From Rostratula benghalensis (lineage: Eukaryota > Chordata > Aves > Charadriiformes > Rostratulidae), in assembly GCA_013399305.1 (NCBI GenBank), contig VXAI01000443.1:359266-423265 (forward strand): a stretch of 64,000 nt of DNA, read 5' to 3'. Of this stretch, positions 25,285 to 38,940 are shown piece by piece. Made by a program: the position numbers and the translations under genes. Position 1 is the first letter of the stretch; the number at the start of each line of letters is the position of its first letter. Under the pieces are notes generated by a model, which made no database searches, had not been told where the DNA came from, and saw nothing but the letters and a program-made list of their open reading frames with translations.

Positions 25285-27267
25285 GGCATTATTTTTTTCT
25301 GAAGGCTGTGCTTTTCCTGTTTTACTACAGCATGGGCTGTGTACATGATGCACCTGATCCAGTAGAGTTTTACTTTCCATTCTGGAACCAGTCAAGAAGC
25401 TAAATAAGTTCCCAGCTAGCTCAGAGAGACTCCTGGCTCTTTATTATAGCATGTGGATACTACATCTGGACCTCTTCATTGCTACATTTTGAAGACATAT
25501 TTAGTCTTAGTTATAGCAGATGTGGCATTGCAAATGATCTGCTATTCCACCCCAGTTTCACTTCAATCCCTGAACACCTACGTTATGTTTTCATTATAAC
25601 AAGATTTTCACTTTCATTTGATTTTTCAGCACCCTGCTAGGTCTTTTTTTTTTTTTCTTTTTATTCCTTTTTCCACTACAGCCAGGTGTATAAGTGATTA
25701 GTTTATACAAATTTCAGCGGGAATTTTTTATTTTTTTTTAGATCTTAGACCTATAGGGAATATGTAGCTAATTTAAAATGCTTCACAGATTTACACTGAA
25801 AGATGCTCCATAAAAGAATGACACTACAAGTTACATCAAACAAGCAAACATTTGTTATGGGGACAGTAAAATTTACTTTTCACAAAAGGAGCCTACAGTA
25901 ATAATGCATTCAATTCTATTTCCCAGAATGCTTCTTAAGTATGTTAATAAAGTCTTTATTGTGTCTGCTTATAAAAGTCGCCACCATTTCCCATTAGAAA
26001 GTCTCTGTTTATTCATCAAACATTTACTGACAGTGACTGCTGGGAGCAGGCTCAGATTTCCACTCCATTACACGTTTGTGGCATAAAACACATTAATTAT
26101 AGATATATTACAATATTCAACTCATTGAGGAAAAATTAGATGATCAAGGCTCATTTTCCTTGACAATAAGCAAGTTAATGAAAATACTAATTACCTGATG
26201 ATGAAGTGGAGCCTTCAGGATTGAACACTTAGCATCTGTAGAAGAGCTCTGTGAATCTAGCACAGAATATTAAAGCCAGAAGCACTGGAAGTCTAAAGGG
26301 TGGTTCATGAGGTCATCATGTGCTCTTTAATCACAGGACAGAGAGTAGTTAGTTCATAGCATAAACTTTTATATGTGGCCTTGGCGGCTGTCATGAAAAA
26401 CCACATAAGGCTACTGTTAGTTTATAACAAATTATTTTTGTAAATTGGTGGTTTTGAATTAGTAGATACACTGTCTAGCTTAACTTTTCTAAAGGAACTA
26501 TGAAACCCAGCAATGATGAATTTTGGCACACAGAGACACGAGAACAGTGGAATGAAGAAGAATAAGGCACAGGGACAAGGCTTCATCTTTTCGGATTTCA
26601 GAAAAAGTCGTAATCGAAACTAACAACATGTAAAGTTAAAACATTTCAAATTCAGAAAAATTCTCCTTATTTATTTATTTTTATTACAACCATTTTTGCT
26701 TTTGTGTTTGTATAATTCTCTTTACCACTTCCAATTTAGATTGTAAACTGGGATCAGTAAACTGATGATGTCATCCTTTGGTTTCTTTCCAAGATCAATT
26801 TTACTTCTCATCTGCTTTTGACATTTTACCAATTCATCTGTGTAACTGTTGGGGGCAGGAGGTTCCCTTCACTCCAGACTGTTTACGCTGTCTGTTAAAG
26901 ACAGGAGTATTATTTAGGGGGTTTTTTCGGTTTAGTTCATTTTTTCCACAAGTAGTGTGCTTGACAACAACTTTTTAACAATTGCATGTTGCTGAAAGAG
27001 ATTTCCTTGAACTGCTAAACATTAAATAATAACAAAATATTCCCAAAGTATTGTTTCTTTTCTGAATATAGTAATAATCATGTTTAATTAAATTCTCTTC
27101 TTAAATTTTCTGGAGGCATCAGCGCTGTATCATCTGACAAAGTAACATTATTATCTTCTAACTGCCCCAGAACCCTCTTGTAAGTCATAGATTAAAATAT
27201 CATTACTGTGATTTATTATACTGGCACCTACTTTTTAAACATATTGTTCTTCTTGTGAAAACAAAAA

Positions 27268-27289
27268 ACAACCTCCTGACAACCTCCTG
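27268..27289. repeat. 11-bp tandem duplication
   Basis: The unit 'acaacctcctg' occurs twice in direct succession with no mismatch. Confidence 0.9.
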
Positions 27290-30083
27290 GGGGCAGGATG
27301 GTAGGGAGTTTGCAGAACAGAAATAGGTTTTGTGGAAATACCATGCAGGTCTTGAGTTCACTTTTCATCTTCAAGCACCTTAAATTTAAGATTGCAATGT
27401 GGACTTTATCCCCTTGGTGTAGACAATTATTACTGCTTTGTAATTTTTGCTAGTTGTTGTTTGTAGTACTAACATACCCACCCAGTATCACTTCCAATGT
27501 AACAGGAAAATCTCTCTGTAAGAGTAACCCAGCATCCTTCCAAAGCATTTCATACAGTCCAATCTGAAATAATTTTGAATAAATTTTGTTGAATTGTTCC
27601 ATCCCTCCTGTTCCTTATCATACATTTTTGCATCACTTCATTAGAAATCACTTGCAATGGATTTATACTGAAATGAATAGAATGAGCTTTTAAATTGGTA
27701 AAACACAATAAGACATGCAATTCAGACTTCTCTTGTTCTTGATATTTAGCATGTATCTATATGTGGAACTGTACTGAAGCTTAAATATTATAAACCTGAG
27801 CGCTTTCTTTGAAATGGGACTCAAAGAGCATAAGAGGTCATGGAGACCATTTTGAAAGTATCCAGGAAAAATGGCAGTTAAAAATGTTTCCACTGGTAAG
27901 ATTTAGCAGAAGAATTCCTCAGAACTGCCGTCTAACATTAGTTATATTTCTTTATTTTGCTGACTGGCTAAACCCACTTTATACACTGAAGAGGGAGGGA
28001 AGAAGGAGAATATTTAGACTGAAAAGATGAAAAGTGTACTTCTTATGTTAGCATTCTCCACCATCTTCTCTTCCCCAGACAACAACTATATCCCATAGGT
28101 CATTTATACAGGGTTTTTTTTATCTCTTCATGGTCTTACCATTCCACAAGTTTATTAGAAATATTTTGAACGGCTGCTTTACTTGAGACAGAATACCCAA
28201 ACATTTTGCCTCTGACAGTTCTCAGCAGTGACCACTCAGGAGGACAGAAGCAAGGACGGACTTTCATGCTATTGCAGATTTCAGAGGATTACAGGGTGAA
28301 TGCTAAGGAATAACCCCCTTAAGGCCAACTGGCCACCTTCCCATTTGGTTCTGCAGCTGCCTAGGCTCCATGTGCTGCCCTGGTTACCCTGGAACATCAT
28401 AATTATGCTTTGGGGTTTTTTTCAGGTCAGACTGTCCAAAACTGCCTAGCAAGGTGGTATGTTCATAGCATGATATGGAAGCATCCGTCGCATACTTCAG
28501 ATAGGCTTGACTTGCCTGATGATGCAAAGCCAATAGCACTAGTGTTGGAGGACTCTGTAGGACAGAGGGAACCAAATCTGTATACAGTCTTATCTATACT
28601 GTCAGCCAAAGTGAGCTGTCTCCAGCATGACTTTGGAGAGTTGTTTTAACAAGGCCTAATTGGCCACTCTGCAAGAGAAATCTGGAGCAAACCAAAATGA
28701 CATTCAGTTATTCAACAGCAGAGAAAGTATTTAAAAACCACTGAGATCACTCCTGCTATATTCTCTTTCTGCTTCAACCTGTTCTTGTTTTATTATCACA
28801 TTCTTCTACCACAGATCAAAGAGTGTCTCTTCAACACCTCTGTGCTCTAACAACAGCACAAATTGGAATTGCAAGTATCCAAGCATCTAGTCCCTTAGCT
28901 CTTCTCCTCATTGCCATACTTACATAGGCTATTGTTTTTTTACATTCCTTCTCATTTAATTGATTTTTCCAATACTTGTGATTCTTTTTAAATATTGCTG
29001 TAGATTTATTCATGTCTTACTGTTTCACAGAGGAACACATCTCCCGAGAAGAATCATATATTGAGAAAAGACGTCTTTGTCTGCGCAAAGAAGGAATATC
29101 AAATTGTATTGTATGCAATACTAAGTTTTGATATAGAGAGTGCAGACACATTACACACTTTCAAGCAACGGGTTTATGATGAAAAAAAACCCATAATCTA
29201 AATCTCGCAGCTGGTGTTTCCATAGACAGTAGTGTGGTAGTAATCATGGGAAGAGTATCCGGAGTTCCATCTTTGTAAAAGACCCAATCTTGATGTGCTA
29301 ATGTGGATATACCAAGGAACATAAATACTTCAGGAGAATTTAACAGAAAAAAAAACTCAAACAGATTTCTATTGTGTGAAACTGTATTAAATATTTTCAA
29401 AAGAAGTTTTGCAAAGCAATTCCCACTAGTTTCACAGACTCTGCAAAATTGGCCATATTTTACTCGTTTCAGTAGTCAGAATTCTCATTTACAGTAACAG
29501 GAATTTTAGTAATTCTCTGCCACTGGGTCAAGTCAGAATGATGTGATGTTTCTGCCTTCATTTCGGGAGCAAAATGTTTAATCGCAATTGAAAAACAGCA
29601 TTCAAAAGGAGGGATAAAGTAGAAAACAGAAGCACCTAATTTTGTGCATGTACATTCAACACAATAACATAGATTTTAGAAACAGTTTGTCACAGGGATG
29701 CCGTAGGTTATCATGACACATGATTACATTTCTGCCAAAGGAATTAGCAAAAGAGGCAGCTTCAAGCAATACAAAAAGGGAACTGGAAAACAAGCATTGC
29801 CAACGTGGAATGTCATTTTCTGCACAAGCAGAAAAAATTCTCTTAAACTTTATTCTAGTTATGACTCAACATAAGCCACTGTTAGAATTTGTGGTTTCAC
29901 AAGCACTAAATTAGCACAAAATTCAGCCGTTGCAATTTAAGTGTGAAACCCAGTCCATCTTTCTGAGGTATATTTGTTTCTCATGTTTTTCTCTTTTTAC
30001 TGATCTCAGCTGACTGTCTGGGGTCCTGCCAATGAGGAGATTCTGGTGGCTGCCCTGGCCTATGCTCAGATTTACCTGTGGTA

Positions 30084-31192
30084 ACACAGTCTCCCACATT
30101 ATCTTCATAGGCAAGATTAAGAAGTGTGGATTAGCTGAATGGATAGTGATGTAGATTGAAAACTGACTGAAAGACAAAGCTCAGAGGGTTTTGATTAATG
30201 GCACAGAATCTAATTGGAGGTCCGCAACAAATGAGGTCCCCCAAGGGTCAGTACTGGGTCCAGTCCTCTTCAATATTTTCATCAATAACCTGGATGAAGG
30301 GATGGAATGTACCCACAGCAAATTTGCCAGTGACACAAAACTGGGAGGTGTGGCTGACACATCAGAAGGCTGTGCCACCATACAGCAAGACCTGGACAGG
30401 CTGGACAGTTGGGCAGAGAGGAACCTGATGCAATTCAACTAAGAGAAGTGCAGAGTCCTGCACCTGGGGAGGAATAATTCCCCTGCATGAGTACTGTTTG
30501 GGGGCTGACCTGCTGGAGAGTAGCTCTGAGGAAAAAGACCTGGGAGTCCTGGTGGACAACAGGATGACCATAAACCAGCAATGTGCCCTTGTGGCCAAGA
30601 AGGCCAATGGCATCCTGGTGTGAATCAAGAAGAGTGTGGCCAGCAGGTCAAGGGAGGTCATCCTGCCCTGGTGAGGCTCCATCTGGAATACTGTGTCCAT
30701 TTCTGGGCTCCCCAGTTCAAGAAGGACAGGGAACTGTTTGAGTTGGTACAGCAAGGGGCAACAAAGATGCTTAGGGGTCTGGAACATCTCTCTTACAAGG
30801 AAAGGTTAAGGGACTTGGGTCTTTTTAGTCTGGAGAAGAGAAAACCAAGGGGGGATCTGATCAACACCTATACATACTTAAAGGGTAAGTGTCAAGAGGA
30901 AGGAGCCAGTCTTTTTTCAGTGGTTCCCAGTGACAGCACAAGAGGTAACAGGCACAAACGTGAATATAGAAGGTTCCATTTAAACATGAGAAGGAATTTC
31001 TTTACTTTGAGGGTGGCAGAGCCCTGGAACAGGCTGCCAGAGAGGTGGTGAAGTCACTGTCTCTGGAGAAATTCAAAATGTACCTGGACATGTTCCTGTG
31101 CAACCTGCTCTAGGTGGACCTGGTCTGACAGGGGGTTTGGGCTAGCTGATTTCCAGAGGGGCCTTCCAATCCCATATCATTTTGTGATTCTG
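30084..31192 (+). mobile_element. CR1 LINE, 5'-truncated, RT catalytic core to 3' end
   Basis: A 1.1-kb plus-strand CR1 copy. It starts in the RT domain at 'acacagtctcccacattatc' (the DTVSHxI motif) and runs through [20 protein letters not shown] to the catalytic box at 30323-30334, which reads FASD instead of FADD. The first open frame ends at a TAA at 30440-30442. A short deletion and frame change follow near 30483-30500, a second near 30670 where the LPLYSAL-like codons are lost, and another near 31045 just after EPWNRLP. A frame at 30581-31051 recovers CR1 peptides such as [18 protein letters not shown] and [16 protein letters not shown]. The 3' end has 'ccttccaatcccatatcatt' and a degenerate octamer tail. 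Nonfunctional because of the altered active site, stops, frameshifts and truncation. Confidence 0.95.
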
Positions 31193-31714
31193 CAGTAGTT
31201 CCCCTCAGTTCCTGTCCAAACGTGGTCACAGCTTTCCTTGTTAAGACCTCAACAAGGAGGTGATGTCACACCATGTGGGCGTTCTGCCAAATACAGGACC
31301 TCAGAAATGCTCTCTGATCTAGAAACATGAGCAGAGGCATAAGAAGTAAATTACACTAGACAACCGAGCGTGGAGCTCAGTTGCCTGAACATACACATAT
31401 GGTCTCATTTGAAATAACCCAGACTCTCCATTCTACTCTTGACCTGTAATTCTAGGAGGGCAGAAGTTTTCTTCAGGTTCTGCATCATATCTGGCAATCC
31501 TATGAAATTTTCCAACATACCCTATGACATCTCTGATGCACTGAAGGCTTCTGTTTAAAACCTCTCCTAAATTTCTAACTAATCTGTAAAACAAGAAGAA
31601 TCCCAGCCATGGTGTACAGACCCTCCACAGCTCATTGTGCATTTTTTAGCCAGACTTTCATGTGTATCTATGTGTTTACATGGGAGGATGGGATACTGGA
31701 ATGATTTTTCTAAA
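31193..31714. other. Noncoding interval
   Basis: Nothing is recognisable here. The 69-codon minus-strand frame at 31433-31642 has no identifiable domain. Confidence 0.5.
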
Positions 31715-31785
31715 CAGCTAAGCAGCTTAGGTGCCTATTTTCCATTGAGATCAAGGGAACTTGGGCACCTAACACATTAAGTAGT
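31715..31785. repeat. Small palindromic, MITE-like repeat relic
   Basis: Arms 'ttaggtgcc' (31727-31735) and 'ggcacctaa' (31764-31772) are perfect inverted repeats, and pairing continues imperfectly inward around a centre reading 'attgagatcaag'. The arrangement matches a widespread amniote palindromic repeat with TTAGGCGCCTAA-like arms around ATTGAAATCAATG. I believe it is a decayed miniature inverted-repeat element; the exact family name is uncertain. Confidence 0.5.
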
Positions 31786-34700
31786 TTTAAATATTTTATT
31801 TGCATCTCTCAATAATTTATATTTTTAGAAATCCTACCTCTTGCAGTAAAAATGTACTGGTATTAACTGCTTAAGCCTATTCACATTTTCCAGTGAAAAA
31901 CAAACCCATAGCAGAAATCATTCTGGTTTCTCCTTTTACACAGCAGGTTCAGCACCTTTTCTATTTTAGTTTAGCCCCAAAAAGCCTGAATAAAAGCCCA
32001 TTTATTTTTATGGTGTTCAACAGCCTATAGGAGTTTCAACAAAGAGTGGAAACAAATTCTAGATGTGCGAGTCCTTTGAAAGACCACACAGCCACACTCA
32101 TTCCTGGGGGTTGTTGTATCATCCTGGATATGACTTTCTTTCCAGTGAGCATTAGTTACTATAGCAGCGATTACCTTTCTTTCATTCTTTAAGGAAAGGG
32201 GTCTGATTTCTCAGAAGGCATTTTTATATTACTTATATTTCCTCTGGATATTTTTTGGATATTGATCACATCTCTCAGTCCCATGTAAATCAAAATTTAC
32301 TATAAAAAGACAATGGAATAATACTGAAAATAGAAAAGTATTATAACATGAAGTGAGAGAGCAAGGAATCAGGTCCCAGTCCAGATTTCCAAGTGAGTGC
32401 TAGAAACATTCATCTTGGAAATTAATGCTGCCCATTTTATATGAGTGTATTGTCGTGTTGTGTTCTCTTGATTGCTTCAAACCATAGATATGGCACAACT
32501 TTCCACAGCCTTTGCTGAGAAATTTACCATATTTATAACAGATTTGCAATCAGAGAACATACTAATAATGCCAAATGCTGAATCTTACCAATGGAAAACC
32601 AGGGATGCTATGTAACACCAAATACATCACCATTCTCCATGTAGTTTATCTTGAATCAGAAACTCAGGGTAAAAACTTAGGTGACTTCTCAGTAATACTG
32701 CCTCCAAAAAACAAGCCGCCCCTCCTTCACAGATTTTAAAAAATTGTATCTGTGATTCAAATAGGAGACATTTTCCCACTGTTAACATATTAGATATCTC
32801 TGAGAGAGGTACATTTTTCTTCACTAGTTTAATCTCTAACACTTTCAAAGTCTTCAGAGGCTTAGTGCCTAGCTCTAGATATTTGTTAATGTGGTTTTTC
32901 TGACCTGAACATTTTTCTATAATTTTATCCCTCCAGCACGGCATGTTACATTTAAGTTAAAAAGACTGTGGGGATACAAAGAAGCAATTATTGTGCTAGA
33001 GTCTGAAGTTAAATTCTAACGTTTACAAAGAACAAGTTGAAAAGAAACCTTTAATGTCTTAATTCATAAAGATGTTAATTTTGACAGCTAAAATATAATA
33101 CTCACAAAAGAATGAAGGGATAGAAGGAAAATAGTCTTCTTTACCTCTAAAAAGCTTTCTTCTTTGTATGTAGCAGGTGCCCCAAGACACGTTATACTGC
33201 CTGCTTTAATTTGTCTTTAATATCAGATGTGCCTTATTGATTTCTTCTGTGTATGTTTTCATTCTGAATAATTCAGAGGCACAATTTTTTTCCATTATGG
33301 TCAATAGCCAGAGAAAATTCTGAAGATAATCAATTGAGCTCTGCCTGACGCTTACTAGTGTTGATATCCCCTGAAGTGAGGGAGTCGGAAAGGCCAGGGA
33401 TAATATGACACAACAGTCAATCAGTGCAATCAGTGGAAGTATCAACACTGACTGTATGGTGAGAGCCAGATCCATGCCAAGGATCCATAGTGTCTCCTAA
33501 AAGTTCAGCTGTTTGACTTCTTCTCATATGCTACACCAGATGGACTATGTAAGATTAGATTCAAAAAGCCTTCCTGTCTATTCTCTTCTCCTTTTTCAAA
33601 TTGATAGGATCACAAAACAGCTGTGTGCTATGATTTACATAACATACTAAATTTCTTTATTTTTCTTTTTTCTGGTTTTAACTTTCCTAATTAAAAAAAT
33701 AATACTCTCAAAGAAATGAGCAGGATGAGCATTTGGCCAACAAACACTCATAAAAACAGATAGAAAGTTATTTTTATTTAGACCTCGTGCTGATGGGTTA
33801 TGTCTTTAGCTAGAGACCAGACATGACCATCCTAGTAATTCCCATCATATCCTTCTGCGTAAACAGGGCACCTCATGTTCAATTTATAGTGAAGAAAAAT
33901 GGGGTTTTTTCCCCGAGTAGAAGACTAATGTTGTTGCCAATAGCAGCTGCCAAATGGTAATCCTGAGCAGTGTGTAGCTACTGACTTGAGGTTTGAAGCA
34001 ACCTCAGCTGAAGTCAAGGCAAGAATCTGATTGGCAGTAAGCACAGAGAAACATACATATACACATGGAGATATAGATATATGTGTGTGTATATATATGC
34101 TCAGGTGGATAGCTCCAGTGAGTCTCCTAAGTCAAGCTATTGCCATGCAGGCCAGTGAGCAGTAACTATGCAGCTCACCACATCCATTACCTAAATTCAT
34201 CAAATGGCACTATATGGAATTAAACACTAAATAGCTTATAACTAAATAGTTTAATGACAATCCAATGTGTACAAAGTAAAGGAGTAAATCTAGCTCAGTT
34301 TCCCATGGATAACTTATTTATAAATCTCTCTGTGATTTATTATTAATCTCCTTATGCAATAATCAGTCATGCATATAAACATGGCTAAGCTTAAAAATTA
34401 AATTCTGATTCATGTTTCTTTACAAAAGAAATGTTTTGACTATGGAACTCAAATCATCACTTTTTTAAAGGTTTTGAAGACATTAAAGTGAAAAATTATG
34501 GCAAATATAATTTTCAATAGTTTCAGGTTTCTTTAATATTTCACTTTTCAAGATACTATGTAAGAAATCAGATGAGATTCTTACTCTCAGTTAAATATGT
34601 TACAGTTAATCTGAAGCAATTCTTTAAACTAGAATTAGTTTAATTAGTATTGACAGAGTTTGCTTTTCAATCAGAGACCTGGCCCATGAAAAAACCCAAA

Positions 34701-37700
34701 ATACTTTTTTTAATTTATCTCAAAAGTAAAGGTACTTCCTCATAAATATTAATATGCTTTCTATGTTACAAACATATGTGATATGCTCCAATTATTTTCA
34801 TAAAAGTAGGTCACTATGCATTTTACTCCTGCTTTCCGTATTCCCATGATCACAAAACACGTTTTGATTCTTGTTCCACAGTCCTGGAAAACACAACTGT
34901 AAAAGAAGTTGATGTCTAGAACCAAGACGGCACACACAGTTGGGCTGAAGTTTTTATACTGTAAATGATCCACTCCACTGCAGCAGTGTATGAAGCAATA
35001 ACCATGTGCTGCAATTGATTAACACGGGAGTGAAGCTGAGGTACTTAATCAATTGCAAAACCCATGTATTACGACCCTATTATAAAGCAATAGGGATTTT
35101 CACTATTTTTCAATGAGCTAAAAGATCAAACAGAAGGAAATAAAAAAAGATAATGTTATTCTTTTCTGTAGAAAACGGCTGAGTCCATTTTAGTATCCTT
35201 TCCAGTGAAAGGGGAGCAAATACTGGTCAGAAATTCTACATACAAAGTTAAAGAAGTCTAGGGCAGAAATGTTCTCTGCCCTTGGCATGGCACAGCTTGC
35301 ATCCAGATATCCAGCCAGGGTGGCATGATGATTTCTGGGGAGAGGCTCCTATCCAGGGCCCCAGACCATGCCATGGCATCGTCAAAGAAAGGCAGGACAG
35401 TGGGGACCAAGTCCACACAAACTCCATGACTGTGTTAGGGACTAACCAGTATCGTTCCTCAAGTCTGAGCCTTGGCCCTCTTGGGTTTATAAGAATAAAC
35501 TTAGTCAATGGGAATTGAAACATATCTCTGGAAGCTCCAGGAATTGGAGAGCAAATAAAATAAATTCAAAGAGGCAGAGCATTAAATAATTTTAAGATGT
35601 GTTTCTTGTCAGGACAAACCACAGGTTTCCAGACTCCAAGGCCAGGATTTCGTGCTTCTGATTAAAAGTTAGACATTTTGTTTAAGTCATAACCACAGCA
35701 AGGGAAGGATGATGGGCACTTGCAGAGAGCAATTAATCACATCTATCTAGATATCTCAGACTGGAATGAATTGTCTTCTGACAGCAACATGAAATTGCCT
35801 GTTTGTCTCCTGTTGTGGCACAGCCTCTGTGTGTCTTTGTATTGGTATCCCTAAAAGTAGGCAAATGCCCTAGATCAGTACAGATCTCATTTCTTCTTTT
35901 CTGTTGAACTCTTTTCTTGCATTCAGCAATGTTTATCTCCATCTCTGAAATAATGTGGCAATATATGAGTATATTTCAAGTCTTTATGGAAGACCATCAA
36001 TTACAGACTTTTCAAACTGCGTCTCCCTTTTCTCTCAATATTCCTGTTCAGCTGCTGGTCAAGATCTGCAGCAGGCAGAGAGACAAACTTTCCTCCTCCT
36101 GCCCCCAAGTGTTAGATCAGTGGCAAGAAAATGGTGTCATAGTGAAAAGCATCACCCCAGCCCTTGCGGAGCAAAGGCAGAAGTGAGCAAAATAGTACAA
36201 GAACTTCTAAACTACAAGCTGTCGAAACCATTGAAATGCTAGTGTGCAGCTGTCAAACCTTTTCCCGTGCACAGGTAATACACCAAGAGTCACCACTGTT
36301 TGACTTAAAAAATTCCTTTGCAGCATCCTTTAAGATGCTTAATTCTTTTTCTGACCCAAATTAGCTCTAGATGTTCTATGAGTCACTTGGCAGACATATC
36401 AACTGCCTTTGGAGTCTTTTTCTACTCTAACACAGCTTTTTTGTCAATACAAAGCAGAGTTGAGTTTGTTTCACGGATTGGTTTAATTTTGTCAGTTCTC
36501 ATTTGTTCAGAACTCAAATGTTACAAAAAGACTTAATTTTTTACAGAGCAGTGTTTCTTTATTTCGGGTGGAAGAAAAAAAAGTTAGAACTTTTTGGCTC
36601 TGAGCCTTTGTCAGAAAAGGGCAACCCAAGGGAATCATTAACTGTGGGGTAATCTCTTTGCTCATGGATGTAATATTAATGTAGTTTCTATAGTCTACCT
36701 ATTAAATGAATTGGAATGAAGGATTTTATCAGACCAAGCTCCTGTGAATAAAATAAATCTTATATAAAATTCACTAATTAAGTATATTACCACCAATAAT
36801 GTTGCAGTGAGCACATTAATGGAAGCTGACTTTCAGGATTGATATATTTCATTAAGGAAATTATACTAGTAGGTTTGAATTTCGACAGGCAAATTTTTTT
36901 CCTCCTTCATGTGAATCTGATTTCTTAGTGAAACCTTACATAAAATATGCAGAAATACATTAAGGTAAGCAACACTAGACTTTTAATTATTGATATAATT
37001 TACTGAAAAGTTGGTACATTACCGAACTTCTGTTACTACTCTGAGAACTATCAAATTTTCCTTATGTTAATATTCTCTTTTATTAATACTGAAGAAGACT
37101 AAGTGAAAACAGTAATTTCACAGACATTTATACTCTTCTGAAATCATTTTAAATGACATTTATGAATATAGTCTTACAACCATTTTTGTAATATGCTTGA
37201 TAATTAGATCCAATATGTCTCATTACTTCTTCCTACATACTGGTTTTAAAAGATAATAATGCATTTGCATAGAATGTTTGTTAATTTTTGTATAGTTGTT
37301 TAAAACTGTTTATAAAGCTGTCTATAAAGGCATAACATACATGCACACCATGCTCAAATTCTTGTTCTTGTATTTCCTAGATCAAGAGATTATAGTAGGC
37401 ATGGGTTCAAGCTTCATGAGAGAGCAGCTTTAACAACTATACATGTAAACTCAATTTTTCTTAAAGTCTCATAGGATATGTAACCTTCATACATACTGCC
37501 TGTTTCCCCACATTTCTTCAGTACATACCAATACTGGTGCACAACTTCTTCCCATCAATTTAGTCATGAAGCTCCCTTTCTGAACCCCTCTTCTGCCTTG
37601 CCCATTTGTTAGTGTGTCACATATAAGGATATATACCATATTTAAGCCCAACAAACTTCTTGTTGTTTGCTGCATCAATATTTATTTAACTTACGCTCAC

Positions 37701-38419
37701 ACTGAAACTTGCCTTTTTGCATGGCTCTGGGCCAAATGCCCTGTCCCTATAAAAATGTGTGTGTAGGGAACCAAGTAAATTGTACCTAAGATTGCATCAA
37801 ATCTGGCCTTTTTCCCTTACCTCTCCTTGTATTGCAATTGAAATTTGTTTGAAATTGATTTTGCACAGAGGGAGCACAAAAGGAAAAACATCTCAGGTAA
37901 CAGTGATGGAGCATATATAAGGTGACTACAGGTGCAGAGCTGTAGCTACAGTAGTTGTTCTTGATGTGTGGAAAAAGTTTGGTGCAGGGGTTATAAGTAA
38001 CTCCACAGCAGAATCTCTCAGCTGTTGAGGGTCTGGAGGTTACACTGGATAATTTTACCTTAAAACTATATGGCATTAAAAATCTATGGAAAAATATAGT
38101 TTTCTCCAAATACACATAGAAATGGACATGCACATGGTGTGCCTTCAATACACAAAGCATAACTAAATATTATTAAACAATAACACTTAACAGGAAGGAC
38201 ATTGGTAGTCCAGCCTACTGATTCCTTGAAGGAAGTAATCTGAAGCAGACATATCGCAATTCCAAAATTAATTATGTGGCTTGTGTGCACAATTACATCG
38301 AAGTCACCTGTTGCTTTTGTTTTTCTTCTTTACCTTTGTTTGGACCATAAATGCTTTGGATCAGGAACTTTCCTTCTGAAGTGTTTGAAGAGGATGTTGT
38401 ACCGTAGCTGAAGAAACAA
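31786..38419. other. Unique noncoding sequence
   Basis: No exon, RNA gene or classifiable transposon is seen over 6.6 kb. A TA/TG microsatellite lies near 34068-34100. Local GC rises slightly around 35230-35540. The 105-codon minus-strand frame at 32627-32944 has a protein-like mix of residues but no domain I recognise. Confidence 0.4.
34068..34100. repeat. TA/TG microsatellite
   Basis: Alternating purine-pyrimidine sequence with short (TG)n and (TA)n runs, preceded by 'acatacatatacacat'. It is short and impure. Confidence 0.8.
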
Positions 38420-38940
38420 GTACTGTGTCCAGTTTGGAGCCTCTTACCACAAAAAAGGCATTGAGGTGCTGCAGCAAGTCCAGAGAAGGACAATGAAGCT
38501 GGTGAGTGGTCTGGAGAGTAAGCCTTAGGAGGAGAGGCTGAGGGAACTGGGGTTGTTCAGCCTGGAGAAGGGGAGGCTGAGGGAAGACCTTATCACTCTC
38601 TGCAACTACCTGAAAGGAGATTGTAGAGAGGCGGGGGCTGGTCTTTTCTCCCAAGTCACAGGCAACAGGACAAGAGGAAATGGCCTCAAGTTGCAGCAGG
38701 GGAGGTTCACACTGGATACCTGGAAAAATGTTTACACTAAAAGGGCTATTAAACACTGGAATGGGTTGCCCAGGGAAGTGGTTGAGGCATCATCCCTAGA
38801 GGTATTCAAAAGATGGGTTTACATAGCACTTAGTGACATGGTTTAGTGATGAGTTGGGTTTTTTAATCAAAGTTAGGTTGATGGTTGGACTAGATGATCT
38901 TAAATGTCCCTTCCAACCTAGACAGTTCTATGATTCTAAG
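38420..38940 (+). mobile_element. CR1 LINE, 5'-truncated, C-terminal RT plus 3' end
   Basis: A 520-base plus-strand CR1 copy from 'gtactgtgtccagtttggag' (the EYCVQFWxP region of RT) to 'gacagttctatgattctaag'. The frame at 38553-38846 encodes [18 protein letters not shown], then [20 protein letters not shown], then [20 protein letters not shown], which is the typical CR1 C-terminus and ends at its expected stop. A TAG at 38526-38528 ('agccttaggaggagaggctg') interrupts the frame upstream. Its tail ('ccttccaacctagacagttc') differs from the copies at 2.3, 24 and 31 kb, so it represents another CR1 subfamily. The catalytic domain is absent. Confidence 0.94.

Larger units (their letters stand above)
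24067..30083. other. Unique noncoding sequence with minor repeats
   Basis: No exon or named repeat is seen over about 6 kb. It holds A21 at 25264-25284, T-rich tracts near 25646-25672 and 25725-25740, and an 11-base tandem duplication at 27268-27289. The 112-codon frame at 24668-25006 lies in a locally GC-richer stretch but is overlapped by open frames on the other strand and shows no domain. Confidence 0.4.

Noticed and set aside
37786..38160. 124-codon minus-strand frame
   Set aside because: Cys/Phe/Ser-rich chance-like peptide, no domain, AT-rich context.
38361..38756. 131-codon minus-strand frame
   Set aside because: It is an antisense shadow of the plus-strand CR1 copy at 38420-38940.
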